Shown here piece by piece: positions 11,641-22,600 of a stretch of DNA of 64,000 nt. The notes beneath the pieces are model-generated. The model was not told where the DNA came from, made no database searches, and was given only the letters and a program-made list of their open reading frames with translations. Source of the DNA: Opisthorchis felineus (taxonomy: Eukaryota; Platyhelminthes; Trematoda; Opisthorchiida; Opisthorchiidae); assembly GCA_004794785.1 (NCBI GenBank), contig SJOL01001151.1, forward strand, positions 27,573 through 91,572, read 5' to 3'. How positions within the stretch are numbered: the stretch's first letter is position 1; every line of letters starts with the position of its first letter. The translations under genes and the position numbers were made by a program.

Positions 11641-13734
11641 AGTATATAAGGAAAACAGCCGAGAAGTTTGTTGTTATGAAGACTTGAGCGGTTAATTTCC
11701 AGAATACGTTATATTTACGTCATTTCCAGTGGCACCTGTGATATCGCTGTTATTTTTGTGAACCTGATAGCTTCACTAGCTGTTCGTAACGCTTTTTCGT
11801 GAACTTTTCTGTCCTTTAGTGTTGTTCAAAAGTCCTGATTATGCGCATTGCCAGTTTAGAAATCCACCTGAAATGACTTCGGTCGTTCTTTCGTGTGATT
11901 TGCTGTGTTGCTTCACCGCATAGCAAGTGCCTACATGCGTTATAATAAGATTCGAACCTCACGGACCAACCACCGGCGGCTATGAACTTGATGTATTTTG
12001 TTTGACTGATTAACTCTGTTGCCTTCCGAATATTTTCTCAGAAATGGGCAGTAGCAAAGATAAAACATTTGAAGGTCCCTACATTCAGATTTCCACTACT
12101 TCCTTTGCTAAAACTGTCCTATTTTGCCGACTACATTATGGATCTGAGAGCTAGAAGTCTCCGTCTGCTTCGCGGTGTCCTTCATTGACGAACCACTTGT
12201 TTTCATTCCTATAGCTTTCCATCCGAAGGGAGAACCAACCTCTTTAAGACTTTCATCTACCACTATGACCAGCGGAGATTAGGTATGATTGTTCCAATCG
12301 AGAATTACAAACGAGCTGGCTTTTTCGCGTTGGAACTAACCGCCTTCAAAGCTCAGCACAGTGTGTAATTTTGGCCTAGATTAACAATCTGGCGCGTTTC
12401 CGCCCCTGAAGGTCAAGCCAAGAATAACTGGCGAAGAAGCCTCGAACGTTACGTCTGGGCTGTCAACACACGCGCGCGCACACACGCAAATTTCGGTTTT
12501 GCCAGTGGTGGAAAAACCCTAATGTGATTACGTCATGACACTTGCCTGATACAATGTGTGTTGGCTTGCGGTGTACTTAGCGTTTATCCGGTGATCCGTT
12601 TTTGTCGCAATAGAACACTCCATCGGCACAATAACAGCCTCATCCAAATCACTTACCAGTTCACGAGTTAGGATAACAGGGATAGATGAACAACAGTCAG
12701 TTAGCAAATCACAGTCCTTTGGAGATGGGTTGTACTGGCCTCTTGAGATTGTGTTTAATGTCCCTTGTCCGGTTCAGTAGAGTGTTCCGGCAGTGAAGCA
12801 TCAGTGTCAATACTGATGTCGCTCTCTCTGATGATGATGATCAGTGCTTCTAACTCTTGTTGGAGTTTCTACGTGGCGTCTATTGGGAATTAAGGGTTCT
12901 CCCTAAATCCGGGGTGTCTCTGATTGTGAAGATAACTTAGTGGTTTGCACAGAGGAACAGAGAGTTCTAAAGTAGTGCACCTCAAGACCAACGAGGATCA
13001 CCGGTCAAACTTTCATCGTTTCAAGATTGACTTCAATGTTGACCGTTGACGGAAGAATTGTCATAATTGAGTTGTGAACCATGAACAGGGACACTGGCTG
13101 CCGCAGTTTCGTTTGCCGCTAATTTGGTAAAGAGAACAGTATTGCCACGCATTAAAGCCAGTATCTTATGTCGTTGGTGAACCCGAAAGCAGCAGTGGAG
13201 CTTTACTTTTGCGGATTGATTGACTTGGGTGATAAAGGGCATGGTTATTTCCAATCCATTTCCTGAGGTTCCATTCTCCACGAGAGTTCTGGGACGTTTT
13301 TAGCTTCACCACTGTTTGATGTTTGGAGGATCTGCGTGCACCGTCCTACTCAATGACTTATGGTTTAGGTTTTCCAGAATCAATCATGCTTTCTGAGCTC
13401 AACGATTTCCAGTGTTCATTTGTGCTATGAACGTCATGAGGGTAAATGTTTGACACTGCTGTGCATCATTCGCGTGCTCATTACCCGTGCTTTGTTGTCC
13501 CGTTGCAGTGTTTGGGTTCAATCAGATCGATATCGCTGGGGTTTTATAGTACTCCGAAGATGATCGATTGTTTCCTTCGAGGGCCTGAAGAAAAGAAATT
13601 TGTCAGGCTTGCTCGGAACTAAGTTGTGTGCTCCCGGAATAACGACATTCTTGAGCCGCAGCTCTCCGATAGCTGGTAGCCACTTTATCCAGTTGGGTTT
13701 ACTATTGGGTTCCACTTAGTAGTCACCACATTTA
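11641..13734. other. No gene recognised; short CA/CG-rich tract
   Basis: A short alternating purine-pyrimidine tract (CACACGCGCGCG and neighbours) lies at about 12465-12487. A stop-free frame at 12189-12371 follows a splice-acceptor-like pyrimidine tract near 12212, but its translation matches nothing I know. No other feature seen. Confidence 0.4.
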
Positions 13735-14090
13735 ATGGTGCGACTGGATGAAGTTCCTACGCTGTGTGTACCACGAGCTGTTGATCTGTTCCACAAGGTG
13801 CAATCATGCCAGGAAGGTCAAAGACGAGCAGCCAGAAGAAGAGCAGCGAGCTCCAGTACTGCGAATAACCATTATAGGAGGCTGTCTGGGGGCAAAGTTG
13901 CACTGTCCTCCGAGATAACAGTGCGAAGGCAGTAAGGTGTTTCCCCCAATCAACTAGTATGTCCTTGTTTATGGAAGCAGAGATGCCGCCTTACCTCGAG
14001 GAAAGACGGATTGGAAAAGGTCGGGTCTGAAAACACACTCCGATCGGCCAACAGTTGACGGTGACCGTCGGCCAATTATCCAGCGTGATC
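13735..14090. repeat. Repeat family B, copy 1 (LINE-associated)
   Basis: This block is alignable by eye with 33120-33380 and, less well, with 52230-52370. Shared landmarks in order are TTCCACAAGGTGCAA, ATGCCAGGA, GTGCGAAGGCAGTAAGGTG-like sequence, and CAACAGTTGAC followed by GTGACC. The copy at 52.2 kb lies directly beyond the C-terminal end of a minus-strand LINE, which suggests that the family is the 3' end of such LINEs in minus orientation. The orientation is inferred, not proven. The 66-codon open frame inside it is not considered a gene. Confidence 0.55.
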
Positions 14091-14750
14091 AGAATGGATT
14101 GAAAATTAATCAAGGGCCCGGTGCGGTTACGGACGCATGTACTATGCACGAGGATGTTTGGAAGATGAATGGAATAGAATGAAACAAACTGTCCGAACCA
14201 ACCGACTCGACGAGATGAACACTGGATATTATCGAGGTCAGCAGAAATAGTAATTCCAGAAAAGTAGTATCAGAAAATCTCGTCCCCCGAAAGCGCACGC
14301 AGTCCCGTCAAACGCCGGATGATAAAGAGCCCGACGAATGACGGAACGCTGGTGGATTGCAAAGGCCCAAGAGATGGAAAAGGTGGTGGTTACACCTTGT
14401 ATCAGTTGATTCCATCAGCCAGCTAGAAGAAGACCTGTCAGCGGAACAACAAATCCAGGCGGAATTCCAGCTAACTGGAAAGCTTGTCATATTTCGCCTA
14501 CAGGTCTTCAACTTAACTTAAAAGGCGGCATTTTACTTTGTTTCGACAATGTGTCAAAGACGGTAGAGGGTACACGTACACATTCGTGTTTCTGAGCATG
14601 GAGAAAGCCAGTAATCGAGTGTAAATGAAAGCGGGATTCATCCGCAGGCGAACAAGACGGGTTCATTGGGAAAACATCGTAAAGATCATTACAACTATCG
14701 TTCAACGTGCCATCAGAAAAGACGTGCAAACGACTCAAGTTTAGACGTAG
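14091..14750. other. No gene recognised (between two repeats)
   Basis: Frames on both strands stay open for 60-95 codons but are not recognisable. The plus-strand frame around 14300-14510 is rich in Lys, Arg, Glu and Gln, and might be a remnant of a retroelement accessory protein; this is a guess. Confidence 0.3.
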
Positions 14751-14866
14751 CACACTACTCATAAGGTTGCTAAAAATTCTTCGACAACCCACGACCGGTT
14801 TCGCCCTTCTTGGGGCTCATAAGGTAGGCGCAGTCCCCTATTTTCCGTCAACCTTATGTTCTACTT
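14751..14866. repeat. Hairpin-tailed repeat, decayed copy with inserted ribozyme-like segment
   Basis: The left hairpin arm (CTACTCATAAGGTTGC, 14755-14770) is the same as in the intact hairpins at 17360 and 40204. A degraded right arm (CAACCTTATG) appears only near 14850. Between them lies the hammerhead-like segment described separately. The copy at 14886 of the body repeat follows at once. Confidence 0.5.
14790..14829 (-). ncRNA. Hammerhead ribozyme fossil
   Basis: Read on the minus strand, this stretch follows the hammerhead order. Stem I 5' strand is GCCUAC (14829-14824). The core is CUUAUGA (14823-14817), one base away from the invariant CUGAUGA. Stem II is GCCC closed on GGGC around a CAAGAA loop (14816-14803). 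The invariant GAAA is at 14802-14799. A minimal stem III (AC/GU around a CG loop) and a GUC cleavage triplet end at 14793. Stem I 3' strand GUGGG(U) then pairs with the start, allowing G-U pairs. All conserved parts are present except the G5 to U change, which should inactivate cleavage. Hammerheads with a very short stem III are known from Penelope-like elements and other repeats of flatworms. A fossil copy is the best reading. Confidence 0.6.
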
Positions 14867-14885
14867 GAACCCAAATTGCACGAAA

Positions 14886-15084
14886 TTGGCGAAATACACT
14901 CACTTGCAAACCTATTTGGTTTTGCGGGAGTCCCACCTGGAACGCAGCTGAATCTCTCATTTATGATGTTTTTTTAATCATTATTATAAAAAAAATAAAA
15001 ACACATCATAAATGAGAGGTTCAGCTGGGTCCTAGGCGAGTCCCCTCCAAAACCAAATTGGTTTTCAAATGAGTATTTCGCCAA
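14886..15084. repeat. Long inverted repeat made of two opposed copies of the body repeat (family A)
   Basis: The left arm (14886-14970) starts TTGGCGAAATACACTCA and ends CTCTCATTTATGATGTT. The right arm (15003-15084) is its diverged reverse complement, ending TATTTCGCCAA. The arms are about 80-85 bp and are separated by about 32 bp of nearly pure A+T. Single copies of the same arm occur at 17183 and 22088, so this is two family members in head-to-head arrangement, which could fold into a long stem. Confidence 0.85.
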
Positions 15085-17182
15085 TGGCTGAAGTTATTGC
15101 AAACCAATGAAGTGCACAGCTTTTGTGATGGTCTGAAATTAAAGGAAATCGCGGGAAAAATCTTGACTTGTTTTGACGTGTGATGTGAAGCGCTAAAATA
15201 CCATCTACAAACCTGAGGGTACATATAACGATTTGATGTATCATGCTCGAGCAGCTCAGAAAGCGAGTGACCCTAGCGTTTGACTCCCAGCGCTAGCCAG
15301 TTATCGGATTAATACCAAACAGGCCTATTTGCATCCTGTAAGAAGATCGCATTATTCATCAGCCGTTCTATGCCTTCATTGTAATTTTCAAAGCGTTATC
15401 TGCCGTTCAACAGGATGTTGGTGGATTTTGCTTACGTTTATTCTCGTGTTTTGAACAGTTTTTGAAATATGGTAACAGAATTCCCTAAATTTCCAGTGAG
15501 TTAATTGATCACACGACCTTAACTGAACGCCGAAACCCGCGCACTCATTGTCATGGTATGAACACACACATAACTTTCAGATCAGAAGTTATAGAACAGC
15601 AAACCACGTAGAGCAAAAAATAACCCTGAATGAAGCAACTTAGTTGATAGTAAAAAAATTTGGGGGGCCAAAATTGGAAGGCCTATTGTTGGTTAGCGTG
15701 GACAATCCTGCTTACCGTCAGCTAACACTACGAACGCGACAGACATTGGCCGTTTGCGGCACATTGCCTCATATCTCTGCAAGCCTAGAGGGTGGGTCGC
15801 ACCCGAATGTTTTGTATCCTGATCTTATAGTGTGTCAGGTCCTTGGTACGCCACTTCAGTTTTGACTTGATAAGCAGGACATTACTTAGCCCAGCTGCCC
15901 ACGGTTCCTGATAATTAACACAGTCCTGAATTTACATGCGGTTCGCATTATCAACTTACGTTGATTCAGCATGTGCACCGATCATGTGGCTTGGATTCTT
16001 CTAATCTGGTTACCCCACCTCAGTATGACCTCCTGCTTCAAACTCAGCGGCTTGCATAATCGGATTACCTTAACTAGTTGTTTCTTGAGTTTTTTTATCA
16101 CTAAGGTCATTCATGTTACTAACTGCACATTAACTCTTATTCAAGGTAGCACGCGTTTCGATTTGGATGAGCTTTGTCAGTCAAAGGATGCTTTTTAGGT
16201 TTTGGGCACGTGTTAATTAGGGAGTCGTAGCAAGTTTGGAACGCGGGTGGTGGCTTATCTGCTTCTGAAAATCAATCAACGGAGAACTTTTCTGGAAATG
16301 AGTTTACTCTTAATGAAGCATTTCTCGCGGAGCTGCGTTTTTAGTCTATCGGACTATACCTACTGCGTTGTTCGTGTGGCTTAGTTCTTATCGCAACGTG
16401 TTTGTGCGAATATTTATTTCCGTGGGTGTCTCGACTGGTTTTTATGATTTCCAACGAACAAGTAAAGTGAACTGTATAAACGTGCGTTGGTTTTCAAAAT
16501 TTCCATCGTTTCCTCATTCGGTATGAAACAGATATAGACTAGATATCGGATATTACATATTACCGCCACAATACAAAATTTTTCTCTTCACACGCCTGAT
16601 CAACATTAGTTTTGCTAAAACGATGGCGCCACTCCCTTATGATTTTTCCAACCCTATTTCCAACTGGTTTCCTATACTTGATTCATCACCTGTCAAGCAG
16701 ATGTTTCATTGTATACCGAAGCATTTGTTTTGACAGTTTGATATTTCAGTGGGCCTTCTGGAACTTTAGAGGTGGGATCTCTGTTCTGTGTAACCAAAGG
16801 TGACAAGAAGAATTATCACCCTTTAGAGCTTTCCCAAAATTTCCCGATGTAATTGAAACTTCAATTGTTGTATTAACTTAGTTACACATCAGCGGTACAC
16901 ACTCTCAATTTTATTCGTTTACCGTGAAGACATCTTAACGAATACCCGGTTTCCAAACTTGTGCTCCATGGCATGAATATTCGTTTGGTTTGATGACCCG
17001 GAGTTGATAAAATACAGCTTTAAATTGATTTAACTAAAGCTGGTCCTGTCGTTGCTGACGATGTCTTCTTGACTGATAGCGATGCGTTTGGAAGCCAGTT
17101 ACGGTGCCCGGCAAACGGATCAACGGGCACGCGGTCAATAGCTGTTAAACTCATCGATATTTTTATGGCAGGATCATTTCAA
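15085..17182. other. No gene recognised
   Basis: Only short open frames without recognisable domains. No repeat copies noticed. Confidence 0.4.
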
Positions 17183-17412
17183 CAAATACACTAATTTCAA
17201 TTTCAATTTGGCTTTGACGAGAGACTCACCTAGAACCCAGCTGAATCTCTCATTTATGATGTTCTTAAGCAACTGATTGTGCTGCACCAGGCCACTTCAT
17301 GTTTAAGTCGGTACGATATTCGAGATACATTATATAGACTTATATAGACTTAGCACACTACTTATAAGGTTGCTCAAGATTTCTCAGCAACCTTATGAGT
17401 AATGCATTACGT
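17183..17412 (+). repeat. Hairpin-tailed repeat, near full-length copy (families A + H)
   Basis: The body repeat (AATACACTAATTTC ... ACCCAGCTGAATCTCTCA ... ACTGATTGTGCTGCACCA, 17183-17290) is followed about 70 bp later by a hairpin. Its left arm is ACTTATAAGGTTGCT (17360-17374) and its right arm AGCAACCTTATGAGT (17386-17400), with 14 of 15 pairs canonical, one G-T pair and an 11-nt loop. This is the clearest evidence that body and hairpin form one element of about 230 bp. No coding capacity. Confidence 0.7.
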
Positions 17413-19475
17413 CTATACAAGGCTCATATCAAATTTAAGGCCTTAAATATCACGGGTTCAGGATCCTCTTCATTCGGTGCCACAGTTTTCGAATGGCCTC
17501 CTCTGTGAAAAATGGCGAATTTTTTCGGACAGCGTTCGTACCTGAGCTTTCGGCGTAGAATAGCAGCGTTCGAATACAGCCTAGGAGGCCATCAGTACTA
17601 TTCATCTGCATCGTTCATCAATTTACTTTATTCCATTCACTTAAGGGGATCATAGTTATAAATTGTTTCCAGCAATCTGTTGGACCACGTCGAGTTACGC
17701 GCAAAACCCCAAAAGCCAAATCGCTCAAATGGAGGTTTATCGACAAATGCGGTACTATAAATACAATAATAAATTAATAAAACCTCAAATCGTGGGACTA
17801 CGCCGGCTTCTATATACCGGTTTAGGAACTGCTAATTCCTAACGGATCCCAAAGTCCACACCGACTCAAAGCCACGTGTTTACAAGATAGCGAAACCACG
17901 TGTCGGCCTAAACAACACGTGCGATAACAAGGTCAAAGAACGGTTTACGTTCAGGTCAAAGACAAGAATGTTGGTATAGGCGCGAAACCGAAATAACAAA
18001 AAGGGGGAATGCCGTTGTACAAAATAAGGATAGAAGAAAAGAATCAACAATAGTGTCTCTTTGTTCGTTTCATCCACTTCGTGCTTTCATCTGAAAGTTG
18101 TAAGATCCCGACCCCTTCGGCACGGTTAGCGTATAATCCCAACTAGCTAGATAGCACATCTCTCGAGAACATCGAGTTTTGAATGTTCCGTTATTTTCCA
18201 TCTTACGACTAGCTTGTCACTCCTCCGAAAGTGCTTCAGGATTTCTACTTCCTGCAATAATATAACCTTGAATATGTACGTATAGTGTTAAACGAAAGTG
18301 AAACAGACAGTGCGCAGTTCAGTGTCTTGGTGTTGATGGTCGTTTACAGACATTCTTGTTTTCTGTCCGGAATTACCGCAAGCACCAATGCGCAGGTATT
18401 TTCTAAAGCTTGAACGCTTTCGACGTGTTGCGAGTCTCCCCTTTCCCGTCGGTATTTTGGCATTTGCTTTTTGTGGGTTGGTAGACGGGAGTGTGTTCGA
18501 TAAAGGTCGATTGATTTAGTTAAGTTGTCCTTGAGCAATCATTTCAGCAGGATCTGCACAACTCTATTACCGACACCAAAAATTTCGCTTCCAAAGTATT
18601 TACTGGCTCCAGTCCTAGAAAGCAAGAATATTGGTTGGAGTACTCCTTCACAGCGTTCACAGCCCGTGTGTTCAGAGGTGTTCCAGTCTGGGGATCACCT
18701 ACTCCTACTCCATAATTGAGGACTTTCACAGCTGTTCGTTTTATTTGAAATTTCACCCAAGCAAACGTGGATGATGTTTCACGCAATAAAAAACCGAAAA
18801 CAGGCTGCTGTCTCACTTCTTACAGCTTGTGCACATGTGAACTTACACTCACAACGCTCGACAATACTTCCATGCGACACGCATTCAGTTCAGTCAGTGT
18901 ATGTGCACTAGTTAGTCAAATCATGGATTGGCCATCTAATCGAGGCTCCTAGCTACGTTTAATGGCAAGTTAAACGTTGTTATTTGATAGCCACCGGTTT
19001 GACCAAATGGCACCAGTTACGCTCTTGTGTGCATTCAGTTACCCCAAGTTCTTAACCTTACACGTTCCCCTCTTGTTTCGTTTCAAATCTACTGCGGATA
19101 CTTCTCTAGGAATTCTGTTTTGTGGACAAATGTAGCTTGCAATTTCCAGGACGACTGCATCCGAATGCGTGGTCTGCGGTTAGCAAACCAGACCGAACTG
19201 CGTACGGTTATTTATGAGATTCGTGGGGTCAGTGTTTTTCTGATAGGTTACTTACAACCTTCAATTTCGTGAATGCTAGTACGCACTCAAAGTGTTGTAC
19301 TTATTTTCCATTCACTCACTCAGGTTTTCCGTGCGTATCGAAATGTTAGGTAAAAGCTGGATAGGTTCGTGCCTTGATTGAAAAACGATAGTGTCGGTTT
19401 TGTGTCCTTATTCTAACGTTATCTATTCGTCATATATCTTGTTCTTACTTCTTCATTTTCATCAACCCCTCTCAG
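17413..19475. other. Probable intron or upstream sequence of the RhoGAP gene
   Basis: No exon for the expected C1 or SH2 domain could be identified. It ends with a good splice acceptor (pyrimidine-rich stretch and CAG at 19473-19475). Confidence 0.45.
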
Positions 19476-19606
19476 AACTATTCCAATTTTGCTGGAGCGA
19501 TGTGTAGGTGAGGTAGAAACTCGAGGCGCCCTGGTGTGTGAAGGCCTTTACCGTGTTCCGGGAAACCATGATCGTATTGAGCAGCTTCGTGCAGCATTTG
19601 ATAAAG
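19476..19606 (+). CDS. RhoGAP exon, arginine-finger exon
   Basis: Encodes 43 full codons starting [14 protein letters not shown] and containing the arginine-finger motif EGLYRVPGN. One base at the start completes a codon from an unseen upstream exon, and one base (G) at the end is completed by the next exon to Asp. Acceptor CTCTCAG; donor AAAG|GTATGT. Confidence 0.85.
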
Positions 19607-22600
19607 GTATGTGGAACCTGGGTATCCATAATGTCTTAGGTTTCGAAACCTAGTTATTTTATTTTCGTCCGGTTGCACTGACAACTCTTTGATAACAATT
19701 TCTCAAATGTCCAGGAGATCTAAAGAGGAGGATGGTGTGGTGGATCGTGCGATTGTTGGCTGATGCGCGAAATTCTGGTGGTTATGACGAGCGGTCCGTC
19801 CTCAAATCCATGAAATACTGTCTTTTGATGTGTTTGAGTGTGCCTCAAAAGTCAAACCTTGCTTCCAGCGTTATGGCGTTCTCAATCGGATAATCTCTGC
19901 ATGAGCTAATCAGTATTTTCACTGACTCCCAGCCATCTTCATTACTTGTTCGCTATAACGCCATTTTCTACTGCAGAACTTGGTGTTTTCCAAGTCAGAA
20001 ATTCCCAATTTTCATTGATTTATCCTCTACCCTCAATAAGACACAGTGACGATTTGGTGAGCGAATCATCGCCAATAATCATTCATGGCCGAGTTATCGC
20101 CGGGCAGTTGAGTCAGCGCGCTCACACCTTTGGCTGTTTCCCCCACTGTATCGCATGGTATTCATACGTGAAGCGCTAGACTCTTTTCCCCCTGTTCATC
20201 CTGAAGGAACATTAACATCCTAAAACGCCTACGAGCATCGGTGCTTCGCTAAATGCTGAGCAAAGGTGCTTAACTACGCGGGTCGAAATGAATTCTCCAG
20301 CGAAATGTGCGATCATTAACTTCTCATGTTTAGGCAAATCTGATTTCCTGTGTAAATAACCGCGTCCTCGTAGTAATCAGGTATTCGACTGAAAAGCAAT
20401 ACTAACTTTTTTTCGTACACAAGTTCACTCTGAACTTTTCGCTTTTTCTGCTTTATGAGCCATTAAGCGTTCACTTGATAGTTAGGAATTTGAACAGTTA
20501 ACAAATAGATGCGATGGTTAAAACAGTGTAAGGTTTTGTCAGGTTCTTCTCTCTGAGCGAACGAGAACGGACGGATATCAGAATGTCGGTCATCTGCATG
20601 CTCTAACTCATCCACTTTGTCCTCTGATTTTTTTGGCCAGAAACCTCATCTCACAAACAATAAGAATCCTCTTTTGTGTCTTCTCCCAGTCGCAAAAACT
20701 GGGAATACAAAATTCGCTCGATTTATTTATTAAAAAACTCGATCCTATCAGATTGGCAGGCGTTTTTGTGCCGTGTGGTTCAGACTGACATTTCCACCCG
20801 GGCAATCCACTTAGTGGACTAGGGATGTGTTACATTATCTTTACTTATCGCACTAATTTCTAAACCTCATCCAAGATGAATATCTAGCTAGCTCGTCCTA
20901 CTCCCAAAATTGGTTTTTAGGTTGTCTTATTTTTTTCTGGCTGTTGTGCTGAGGGCACTAGTGCCATTGCTAACGTGCATTCATACCATGTGTTTTGCAA
21001 CACCATTAGTTGTGTATCATTTTTTCTTTAAAGCCTCCGGACGCCACACAACTAGCGTATTACAGAAACATTTGATACGTTAAGTTGTAGTTGGTTTCTG
21101 TGTTTAGCGGTACAGTTTAGTAATCATAGAATACACCCTGCTGCATCATCGTCGACAGCAAATATAAGTCCTTCGTTGTTGTACAACCGTGCCAATCTAT
21201 TTAAGCGGCTACGCAGTGTGAAGGATGACAGAATACAAACAACTGAGGTATTTCAGCTGGACAGCCTGGGTGAAAATGGTCGCTATTAACGTCCGGAGGT
21301 CAGCCGCCCCTAATAACCGAACAGCACGTCAGCTGGACAGACGTGTCACATGCGGGCTACGGACCAAACGAAGGCATGCCCTGATTGGTCAGAATGCCAG
21401 CCAATCTGGATCGAGCGTCTTTAGATCGACGCTTCTCGCCCCCTCACGGAGATTCTAGCACGACCTTGTGGAACATGCTGTGATTACCCTATAAATACGG
21501 TTGTAATAATCTTCCTTTGTCTCGATAAAGGGCTATCCGAATCTACCGTGCCTTTCGATATACCCTAGTGGGCGGAGCAGGAGGCCAAGGACCGATACAG
21601 AGTTGCACGACCGTTCAGCAAGTCACAACAACTAACTTCGGTTTGCACATTGCCGATGAATCTCTCCAGTAATCAAACATCTGTACTGTCGTCGTCTAGT
21701 TTTGTGAACCGTCGGACCTTTCAGGGCTATCTGCGTTATTTATAAATTGTTTGTTTGAGATCCACAGTACTTATTCACCGATTGTGCTTTTCGTCTACGA
21801 CCCTCGGCATGCTTGCTGCTCGTACCAAACATTACTTCAATATGCTTTTCATGACAGATGCTGAATCTGCTCGAATATCTCAGTCTCATGTCCCGGATGT
21901 CAATGTGATCACCAGTCTGATCAAATCATTCCTACGTCAACTTCCGGTCCCGTTAATCACTTTCGACGCCTACCCTAAATTGATGGACATTGTTCGTGAG
22001 TCTGCTTATTTATCCGCATGTGAATGTATAAACAATGCGTGGAATCACATCTCATGTTGATCGTTTCGTCAAAAGATAGTTTTGGCATTAGCGAAATACA
22101 CTCATCTGCAAACAAATTTGGTTTTGCGAGAGACTCACCTGGAACCCAGCTGAATCTCTCGTTTGTGATGTTTCCAGGCAACTGAATGTGCTGCACCAAG
22201 CATGTTATATGTGGTCGATTCTCTCCTAGATCGTACCTTGAGTGGAGCAATGCCTAATATGTCCGCTTTGGTCCAACAGCGTTAAGTTTCTCAATCAATT
22301 AAGAGTTGTTGGGTGGACATTTCTTGCATATTCGGAATCTACAGCCAGTCAAACTCAAATGTGTTTACTTCTAAGAAGTTTTACGTTTACCTTCTTGTAT
22401 TTTACTTGGTGTAGTCACCGCGTAAAGTCAAAATCATTGTACAATAATTCGCGTACCAGTGATTTAAACTTGTTTGTAATACATACCTTCCGAAGGATTA
22501 TTCTAGACTGATTTTCTGTGCTTCTTTTGGTTTCGTAGCTTGTTTCTCAATCAGGCTAGGTCGGGTCTCTAGGCAGCCCAGATTCAAACAGTCCATCTTT

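Noticed and set aside
12189..12371. Stop-free frame after an acceptor-like tract, considered as a missing RhoGAP exon
   Set aside because: The translation shows neither SH2 nor C1 residues, and no matching donor gives a sensible exon.
13735..13935. 66-codon open stretch as a small basic protein
   Set aside because: It lies in repeat family B and the frame is not conserved in the copies at 33.1 and 52.2 kb.
17183..17412. Helitron interpretation of the hairpin-tailed repeat
   Set aside because: A 3' hairpin fits, but no CTRR end after it and no TC start before the body were visible.
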